This document shows, in pieces, positions 1 through 6,057 of a stretch of DNA of 7,082 bases. The stretch is taken from the NCBI GenBank assembly GCA_022574265.1, contig JACZSI010000092.1, positions 1-7,082 of the forward strand, in the 5' to 3' direction. The translations under genes were made by a program, and so were the position numbers. The notes beneath the pieces are model-generated. The model worked only from the letters and a program-made list of their open reading frames with translations, did not search any database and had not been told where the DNA came from. Every line of letters begins with the position of its first letter. Positions within the stretch are counted from its first letter, which is position 1. This DNA is from Chloroflexota bacterium (GTDB lineage: Bacteria; Chloroflexota; Dehalococcoidia; Lucifugimonadales; Australimonadaceae).

Positions 1-9
1 CCTGAGCCT

Positions 10-1106
10 ATGGGGAACGCGATGGCGCCAGAAGACTCGGAAGCTAGCCGCGTACTGGTGATCGCTGCCGTGATGGCCGCTTGCCAGGGCCGCCCGTCGG
101 AGAACGCTCCGATTCATCTGAATCTGAACATGGAAAGCGACTACCTGCGGCAGTTAGCCGTCGTCGTCAAACCCACCGGCCGCCTCGCCGTCATCGAAAA
201 AGTCCCGGCCATCGCCACGCAGGGCAAAGCCCACGGCACACCGCCCCACCGGCTGATCCGCCAGGCCGAAGAGGACCTGAGCACGATCGAACTCAAACCA
301 GTCCTGCGTTCCGAGCAGACGCTACGCGTTTGGGGCTTGGCGACGGCGGCAATCCTAGGACTCTTGGGAACGGCTCTCCTTTGGCCTGAGAGCTTTGGAA
401 TTTGGACCGCTCGGCTTGTCGGTCTCAGCTACGACTATCCGCGCAAGACCTTCCTGAAGATCGAGATCCCCGACGGGCAGGGCAACTATCGCCTCCAGGT
501 GCCCAAGGACAAAGACGCCCCGATCCAGGTGCGATTGGCCAGAGCTTCCGAACTACCTGTCGTCGTCAAGGTCAAAGGGACGATGCCGCCCTTCGTCGAA
601 CTGGCTGTCGCCGCACATGGGCCGCAGAAGAACTCCGGCGCTGGCAGCACAGAGCAGCGGGTGGTGATGGGAAGACGTGGAACACAGCGCTTTCGGCATC
701 GCTTCCGCAGGACGCTGCAGTCGTTCAAGTTCCAGGCGATCGGCGGTGATGACCCGGGAACACGCTGGGTGCATGTCGAAATCCTCTCCCCCCCCACGGC
801 ACTGGACCTGCGAGTCGCCATCGAGCCACCGGCTTACACCGGCCTGCCCCTGATCAAGCGCATGGTGGAGCTCGCGGCTGCCGGGGATATGGCGGCCGCC
901 CAAGCCGAGCACGAGCGGCTGCTGCCGCTGTTCACGGGGCTGTTCGTGATCACGAGCCCGATCCCGGTGAAGTACTGCCTGAACCGCGCCGGGTTCGACG
1001 CCGGTGGGCTGCGCCTGCCGCTGGTGGAAGCCGACCCGAAGACCGCGGCCTTCCTCGACGAGCTGCTCGCGGGTTACGAGATCGACCTGCCGACGTCCGT
1101 TACGGC

Positions 1107-1110
<4 letters not shown>
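10..1110 (+). CDS. Chimeric ORF: planctomycete-type membrane-anchored protein joined in frame to the DapA C-terminus
   Basis: This 366-codon frame joins two unrelated proteins. Residues 1-280 have a hydrophobic, probably membrane-spanning segment at about 106-125, then a beta-rich extracytoplasmic-looking region. That region has a YPRKTFLKIEIP stretch (142-154), a F-x-F-x-AIGGDD motif (239-248) and PPAYTGLP (273-280). From memory, this pattern is typical of large planctomycete proteins of unknown function that continue for many hundreds of residues after PPAYTG. From residue 281 the sequence is instead the C-terminal end of 4-hydroxy-tetrahydrodipicolinate synthase. GC rises from about 57% (lines at 121, 361 and 541; the 301 line is higher) to about 70% after the join. 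The frame is open to the left edge, so the ATG at 10 may not be the true start, and I see no convincing ribosome binding site. I infer an assembly or amplification chimera; a true fusion or recombination scar is less likely. No function is assigned to the N-terminal part. Confidence 0.6.
850..1110 (+). pseudogene. dapA: dapA 3' fragment: C-terminal 86 residues of 4-hydroxy-tetrahydrodipicolinate synthase
   Basis: DapA condenses pyruvate with aspartate semialdehyde in the lysine/diaminopimelate pathway. The fragment starts at LIKRMVELAAAGD and shows the family's C-terminal landmarks: the AQAEHERLLPLF helix, the LFVITSPIPVKYCLNRAGF stretch (the conserved NPIPVK region of DapA, with Ser for Asn) and the LRLPLVE turn. 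A full DapA has about 290-300 residues, so roughly 200 are missing. The missing part includes the barrel strands carrying the Schiff-base lysine and the catalytic tyrosine, so this piece cannot be an active enzyme. Its composition matches pnp next to it, so it is probably the native end of an intact dapA in the source genome, cut by the artificial join at about 850. The gene converges on pnp and the two overlap by four bases. Recognition is firm; the claim that it is broken in the living cell is not. Confidence 0.8.
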
Positions 1111-3323
<2,213 letters not shown>

Positions 3324-3333
3324 AGCGTCGCTA

Positions 3334-3360
3334 CTCCTCTGTTGCCATGCCGGCGAGGAG
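3334..3360 (-). promoter_or_regulatory. pnp ribosome binding site with a possible sequestering hairpin
   Basis: Reading the minus strand, GAGGAG (3339-3334) lies ten bases before the pnp ATG and is its ribosome binding site. A complementary CTCCTC (3360-3355) lies just upstream and could pair with all six bases. A further GCC/GGC pairing (3354-3352 with 3346-3344) could sit inside, leaving a four-base bulge and a five-base loop. If formed in the mRNA, this would hide the site and lower pnp translation. The pairing is seen directly. A regulatory role is inferred, by loose analogy with the structured, autoregulated pnp leader of E. coli. Confidence 0.4.
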
Positions 3361-3397
3361 AGGCTGTCGATGGGCTGGAGCGTCTCGGGTGAAGAGA

Positions 3398-3420
3398 GCG
3401 CGGCACCGTGGGTGCCGCGC
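3398..3420 (-). terminator. Hairpin between rpsO and pnp, likely terminator/attenuator
   Basis: A perfect 10-bp GC-rich inverted repeat (3398-3407 with 3411-3420) with a three-base loop begins eight bases past the rpsO stop. On the minus strand it is followed by TCTCTTC, which is pyrimidine-rich but not a true U-tract. The position matches the E. coli rpsO terminator, which lets some transcripts read on into pnp. I infer a partial terminator, or an RNA stabiliser or processing site, that sets the ratio of S15 to PNPase. Full termination is less likely because I see no clear separate promoter for pnp in the 105-base gap. Confidence 0.6.
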
Positions 3421-3428
3421 GGGTGGGG

Positions 3429-3695
3429 CTATCTTCGGAGACCGAGCTTGGCGATAACCGTCCGATAGCGCGCCGCGTCCTCGCCAACGAGGTATCGCAG
3501 CAAACGTCGCCGCTGGCCGACCAGCTTCAGCAGACCTCTACGCGTGGAATGGTCCTTGTTGTTCTCGCGGAGGTGATCGGTCAGCCCGCGTATGCGCTCC
3601 GAAAGGAGGGCCACCTGCACTTCGGTCGAGCCAGTGTCGCCCGGCTTGTGCGCGAAGTCATCTATGATTTTCTGTTTGGTGGCGCTATCCAGCAT
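3429..3695 (-). CDS. rpsO: 30S ribosomal protein S15
   Basis: S15 is a primary binder of the 16S rRNA central domain and helps form bridges to the 50S subunit. The 88-residue protein has the normal family length and is all helical. It shows GDTGSTEVQVALLSERI (19-35; most relatives have Pro where Thr24 is), LTDHL (38-42), KDHSTRRGLLKLVGQRRRLLRYL (47-69) and the usual basic end. The conserved Asp48-His49-Ser50 rRNA contact is intact. The ATG at 3695 is supported by an AGAAGGA site (3713-3707) eleven bases upstream and by the standard ML-x(5)-K start. It precedes pnp by 105 bases in the same direction, the widely conserved rpsO-pnp order. Its GC (about 62% in one counted line) is lower than in pnp. 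S15 often represses its own mRNA, but no specific S15 site can be read here. Confidence 0.97.
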   Translation of the reverse strand: MLDSATKQKIIDDFAHKPGDTGSTEVQVALLSERIRGLTDHLRENNKDHSTRRGLLKLVGQRRRLLRYLVGEDAARYRTVIAKLGLRR

Positions 3696-3745
3696 GTACC
3701 CGCGGGTCCTTCTCGTTCTTTTTCCGCTCTCTTTTGTTGCTGGTC

Positions 3746-3774
3746 ATTATACACAGGGCCGTGGCGCCGGGGAA
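3746..3774 (-). promoter_or_regulatory. Probable sigma-70 type promoter of rpsO(-pnp)
   Basis: On the minus strand a perfect TATAAT -10 box lies at 3751-3746. A weak TTCCCC -35 element (3 of 6 consensus bases) lies 17 bases upstream at 3774-3769. Transcription would start near 3739-3740, giving a leader of about 45 bases that is A- and G-rich and ends in the rpsO ribosome binding site. A perfect -10 box in such GC-rich DNA, correctly spaced from a ribosomal protein gene, is unlikely by chance. It would allow rpsO to be expressed independently of hicAB. Confidence 0.6.
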
Positions 3775-3860
3775 CCGAGCGGGGGGCCTACGCTGGCGCT
3801 CAACGCAGTCGAAGGCTGCCCTGCGCCTCCGTCGCAAGGCTCGACGCGCGGGCCGAGGCC
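3775..3860. other. Gap between hicB and the rpsO promoter: nothing assignable
   Basis: These 86 bases follow the hicB stop on the minus strand. I see only short, weak self-complementary pieces such as GGCCGAGGCC (3851-3860), no terminator with a U-tract and no convincing small gene. Read-through from hicAB into rpsO therefore cannot be excluded. Confidence 0.4.
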
Positions 3861-4124
3861 TTAGCGTGAAAGGCGGACCTTGTTGCCAATGGGAACGTCG
3901 ACCTCGATAGACCCAAGGAGGGCGTCTGGCGAATACGCCACCTCCAACAGGTCCAGGGCTTCTTGGTCGCCCGCTTCTAGCATCAGCTCAACGGCCTCTT
4001 TGGCCATACTGAATGCTTCGTCCGGAGAGGCTGCGTCGGTGGCGATTCCCAGGGCGGGCACGTAGGCGACCCACGTACCCTCGGAGGGGATCAGGACAAC
4101 GTTGACCTTGGCTTTGTCGCTCAT
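3861..4124 (-). CDS. hicB: HicB-type antitoxin (short form, no DNA-binding domain seen)
   Basis: HicB antitoxins bind and neutralise the HicA mRNA endonuclease. This 87-residue protein has the HicB-like partial RNase H fold pattern: strand VNVVLIPSEGTWVAYVPALG (7-26), the ATDAASPDEAFSMAKEAVEL segment (28-47, equivalent to the usual G-D-T-x-E-E-A-x-x-N helix) and an acidic helix to about residue 63. A final strand pair, GSIEVDVPIG (71-80), precedes a basic end. Many HicB proteins carry a C-terminal helix-turn-helix or ribbon-helix-helix domain that represses the operon; none fits here, so any autoregulation would need another route. Its ATG overlaps the hicA stop (ATGA), which implies translational coupling. 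There is only a weak ribosome binding site, which agrees with this. Family assignment rests on the pattern plus the adjacent hicA; a stand-alone HicB-like regulator is the alternative. Confidence 0.8.
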   Translation of the reverse strand: MSDKAKVNVVLIPSEGTWVAYVPALGIATDAASPDEAFSMAKEAVELMLEAGDQEALDLLEVAYSPDALLGSIEVDVPIGNKVRLSR

Positions 4125-4342
4125 AGGACGTTCCCGGCCCGCTCCTCGAAGTCTCGGCGCGTGATGCCCGCTTTCCGGAGTATCGAGCTCATCGTGCCGG
4201 ACGGCATCTGCTTGCGGTCTTTTGGCACGGGGACTACATGGCCCGGCCCGTCCATAATAGCATGACGGGCGTCTCGCACGAGGCGGAAACCGAACGACTC
4301 CAGCACCTTGATGACCTCTTCCGTTGAATACCGCCTGGGCAT
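4121..4342 (-). CDS. hicA: HicA-type mRNA interferase toxin (YcfA family)
   Basis: HicA toxins are small double-stranded-RNA-binding-fold endonucleases that cut mRNA and stop growth. The 73-residue protein shows the expected order: YSTEEVIKVLESFGFRLVR (5-23), the catalytic histidine His27 in DARHAIM (24-30), the strand HVVPVP (35-40) and the end SGTMSSILRKAGITRRDFEE (48-67), matching the family's G-T-L-x-x-I-L-x-x-A-G-I-x-x-x-x-F. Most relatives have Gly-Ser-His or Gly-Thr-His; Arg replaces the small residue here. I chose the ATG at 4342 over a GTG at 4366 in the same frame. The ATG has GAGGA (4355-4351) eight bases upstream and gives the usual MP-start and length, while the GTG has no such site. 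It overlaps hicB by ATGA. GC is about 60% in one counted line, below pnp. No clear promoter could be read upstream. Confidence 0.85.
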   Translation of the reverse strand: MPRRYSTEEVIKVLESFGFRLVRDARHAIMDGPGHVVPVPKDRKQMPSGTMSSILRKAGITRRDFEERAGNVL

Positions 4343-4422
4343 GCGGGCCGTCCTCGTTTCCACCACCGGGGGAGCCCGGATCTTACAGCGAGGGGACGTT
4401 ATCGCGCTTCCCGGCTAGCCCA

Positions 4423-4432
4423 TGTGATCACA
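4423..4432. promoter_or_regulatory. Perfect palindrome TGTGATCACA, candidate operator
   Basis: This 10-base perfect palindrome lies in the 129-base region between the divergent hicA and enolase-family genes, 39 bases before the TTG start and 80 bases before the hicA ATG. Palindromes of this kind are common operators for dimeric regulators, including GntR-type repressors, which often control sugar-acid genes. It is not a CRP site, because the halves lack the six-base spacer. No regulator gene is in view, and one such palindrome can arise by chance. Confidence 0.3.
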
Positions 4433-4459
4433 CGTTGTATGGTTCCCGCGCGCCCGCCT

Positions 4460-4466
4460 GAGGAGG
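4460..4466 (+). promoter_or_regulatory. Ribosome binding site that fixes the TTG start of the enolase-family gene
   Basis: GAGGAGG, a near-perfect anti-16S match, lies five bases before TTG at 4472. The frame also has an upstream GTG (4424) and an ATG (4439), but neither has a comparable site, and the residues they would add do not look like part of the family. Starting at TTG gives M-K-I-T-R-V-E, the standard N-terminus of this family. Confidence 0.85.
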
Positions 4467-4471
4467 TCCCC

Positions 4472-5563
4472 TTGAAGATCACGCGCGTCGAAGCCACCAC
4501 CCACAACGTCCCCGTGCCCGTCCCGCTGCTGGACGCGCCCGTCATGCGCTCCTTCGTGCTCTGCACGCTCGAGACGGACGACGGCACCACGGGCTACGGC
4601 ATCACCGGGCCCATCCAGCGCCACGCCGTGCGCGAGCTCATCAACCGGGAGCTCGCCCCGCTCGTCCTCGGCGCCGACCCGTTCGAGACCGAGCGCATCG
4701 GCCACCGCCTCGCCGTCGAGCTGAACCCGCGCGCGCAGACCGGAGCATTCAGCTCCGCGATGAGCGCGCTTGACATCGCGCTCTGGGACATCAAGGGCAA
4801 GGCCACGGGCCAGCCGGTGTGGCGGCTCGCCGGCGGCGCGCAGAGCCGCGTGCCCGCCTACATCACCTTCGGCCTGCCCGAGTACACGCTCGAGCAGCTC
4901 GTGCAGGTCGCCAAGGACTTCGTCGCCGCGGGCGAGGACAAGCTCAAGATGGTCGTGGGCGTTGCCGGCGACCACCAGGGGTGGCAGGAGGACGCACGGC
5001 GCGTGCAGGCGGTGCGCGAGGCCATCGGCGAGGGCGTTCAACTCTCGGTCGACGCGAACTACATGCTCCAGTTCAACAACGCGCTGAAGCTGTGCAAGGC
5101 CATCGAGCCCTACGACATCGCCTGGTTCGAGGAGCCGCTGTGGGGGAACGACGCACCGCTGCTGCACGACCTGCGGATGCGCACGAGCATCCCCATCTCC
5201 GGCGGCCAGAACGAGGGGAGCCTCGCCCGCCACCGGGAGCTGCTGGTCCACGGCGCCGTCGACATCCTCCAGCCCAACGTCGTCTACTGCGGCGGCTTCA
5301 CCGAGGGGCTCAAGATCGCGGGCATGGCGCAGGCCTTCAACGTTCCCATCGCCAACGGCGGCGGTTGGCCACAGCACAACATGCACCTGCAGGCCGCGGT
5401 GCCGCACGGCTGGCGCGTCGAGTACCACTACGTGATGTGGAAGGCGATCGAGATGACGTTCGACGGCACCGTCGGCCCGGAGCGCGGATGGGTGACGATG
5501 CCGGAGCGGCCGGGCCTGGGTCTCGAGCCGAAGCTCGACGCACTGGCGGAGTGGAAGCAGTAG
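4472..5563 (+). CDS. Mandelate racemase/muconate lactonizing enzyme family protein (enolase superfamily)
   Basis: Members of this family abstract a proton alpha to a carboxylate on a Mg-bound substrate and act as racemases, cycloisomerases or sugar-acid dehydratases in the cytoplasm. The 363-residue protein has the normal length: an N-terminal capping domain (1 to about 120) with MKITRVEATTHNVPVPVPLL, then a barrel. Catalytic landmarks are K-L-K (157-159, second strand; Lys159 is the likely base), Asp194 in VDANY, Glu220 in WFEEP, and His302/His305 in PQHNMHLQAA. The usual third metal ligand, Glu of G-E-N, is Gln246 in GGQNEG. The usual Asp of the His-Asp dyad is Asn269 in LQPNV. There is no sixth-strand lysine, so it is not a typical muconate-lactonizing enzyme. 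The substrate is unknown; a sugar acid is a guess. It is divergent from hicA, ends at a strong hairpin, and stands alone without a transporter in view. Confidence 0.92.
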   Translation: MKITRVEATTHNVPVPVPLLDAPVMRSFVLCTLETDDGTTGYGITGPIQRHAVRELINRELAPLVLGADPFETERIGHRLAVELNPRAQTGAFSSAMSALDIALWDIKGKATGQPVWRLAGGAQSRVPAYITFGLPEYTLEQLVQVAKDFVAAGEDKLKMVVGVAGDHQGWQEDARRVQAVREAIGEGVQLSVDANYMLQFNNALKLCKAIEPYDIAWFEEPLWGNDAPLLHDLRMRTSIPISGGQNEGSLARHRELLVHGAVDILQPNVVYCGGFTEGLKIAGMAQAFNVPIANGGGWPQHNMHLQAAVPHGWRVEYHYVMWKAIEMTFDGTVGPERGWVTMPERPGLGLEPKLDALAEWKQ

Positions 5564-5567
5564 ACGC

Positions 5568-5600
5568 GGAAGTGGGGGCTGCGATACAGCCCCCACTTCC
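5568..5600. terminator. Perfect 14-bp hairpin shared by two convergent genes
   Basis: GGAAGTGGGGGCTG (5568-5581) and its exact reverse complement (5587-5600) flank a five-base loop. The repeat begins five bases after the stop of the enolase-family gene and ends 31 bases short of the stop of the PII gene, which comes from the other side. It can fold in both transcripts, so it probably acts as a bidirectional terminator and 3'-end protector. Neither strand has a U-tract after the stem. Such U-less stems are proposed terminators in high-GC bacteria, but efficiency cannot be judged here. Confidence 0.7.
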
Positions 5601-5631
5601 CAAGACAGGCCCGGCCCCGTGGCGTCGCGTG

Positions 5632-5985
5632 CTAGACCGCGGCCTCTCCGCGCTCGCCGGTGCGCACCCGCACCGCGTCCTCGACGGCCGTCACGAATAT
5701 CTTGCCGTCGCCGATGTCGCCCTCTCCGGGGCCTCGGGCCGACTCCAGGATGGCGTCGACGATCTTGTCCTTCATGTCGTCGGGGACCACGGTGCGGATG
5801 ACCGTCTTCGCCACCGACGACCGGGTCGCCGTCCCCGTCCCTCGGCCGACGGACACCTCGACGCCCCGCTGCCGGCCCTGGCCGGTGATGTTGTAGTAGT
5901 AGAAGCCAGGACAGCCCGCGTCCTCCATCGCCTTCGTGACCTGGCCCACGCGCTCCGGCCTGACGATCGCCTCGATGCTGATCAT
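5632..5985 (-). CDS. glnK: P-II family nitrogen regulatory protein, variant T-loop
   Basis: PII proteins are trimers that sense ATP/ADP and 2-oxoglutarate and bind targets such as ammonium channels. The 117-residue protein is slightly longer than the usual 112. It shows MISIEAIVRPERV (1-13), TGQGRQRGV (34-42, with Gln39 of the 2-oxoglutarate site), Lys60 at the place of Lys58, IGDGKIFV (91-98, ATP-site Lys95) and RVRTGERGE (106-114). Two features are odd. The T-loop reads VSVGRGTGTATRSS (44-57) and has no tyrosine, so Tyr51, the uridylylation or adenylylation site, is missing. The loop before GDGKIF (ARGPGEGD) is about three residues longer than usual. I chose ATG at 5985 over an upstream GTG (6012) because of the GGGAG site six bases before it and the normal N-terminus. 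It lies 72 bases behind amt, so the Amt channel is the likely partner. Confidence 0.93.
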   Translation of the reverse strand: MISIEAIVRPERVGQVTKAMEDAGCPGFYYYNITGQGRQRGVEVSVGRGTGTATRSSVAKTVIRTVVPDDMKDKIVDAILESARGPGEGDIGDGKIFVTAVEDAVRVRTGERGEAAV

Positions 5986-5991
5986 GTTCGG

Positions 5992-5998
5992 CTCCCTT
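5992..5998 (-). promoter_or_regulatory. Ribosome binding site that fixes the PII gene start
   Basis: On the minus strand AAGGGAG (5998-5992) lies six bases before the ATG at 5985. This supports the shorter 117-residue product over one starting at the in-frame GTG at 6012, whose extra nine residues (MGRRGREPN) have no counterpart in the family. Confidence 0.75.
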
Positions 5999-6041
5999 CC
6001 TCGTCGTCCCACACCGTTCCTAGCGGCAATGCGACGGGATA

Positions 6042-6047
6042 ACTATA
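6042..6047 (-). promoter_or_regulatory. Weak candidate -10 box between amt and the PII gene
   Basis: TATAGT on the minus strand (5 of 6 bases of the -10 consensus) lies just after the amt stop and about 57 bases before the PII ATG. I see no good -35 element at 16-18 bases. It could give the PII gene a second, internal promoter, but co-transcription from amt is the simpler reading. Confidence 0.25.
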
Positions 6048-6057
6048 CGTCGCTCCC

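Noticed and set aside
788..795. Run of eight C bases just before the dapA junction, as a phase-variable tract or sequencing frameshift
   Set aside because: The frame on both sides reads as one consistent protein (EILSPPTALDL), so no shift is needed, and the identity change occurs about 55 bases later.
3861..4366. A new defence system around hicAB
   Set aside because: Only the two-gene toxin-antitoxin pair is present. The neighbours are core genes (rpsO, pnp) and a metabolic enzyme, with no nuclease, helicase, reverse transcriptase or NTPase partner.
4423..4432. TGTGATCACA as a CRP/FNR site
   Set aside because: A CRP site needs a six-base spacer between TGTGA and TCACA. Here the halves overlap directly, so it is kept only as an unassigned palindrome.
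4424..4471. Upstream GTG/ATG starts for the enolase-family gene
   Set aside because: They lack a ribosome binding site and would add a Pro-rich stretch with no family counterpart, while the TTG at 4472 has GAGGAGG and the standard N-terminus.
4415..5596. A 393-codon minus-strand open frame opposite the enolase-family gene
   Set aside because: The opposite strand encodes an enzyme with clear active-site motifs. The antisense product is repetitive in His, Arg, Leu, Val and Asp with no family pattern.
4819..6042. A 407-codon plus-strand frame running through the enolase-family gene, the hairpin and antisense to the PII gene
   Set aside because: It crosses two well-supported genes and a terminator-like hairpin, and its product is mostly low-complexity Arg/Ala/Gly. 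It is a GC-driven shadow.
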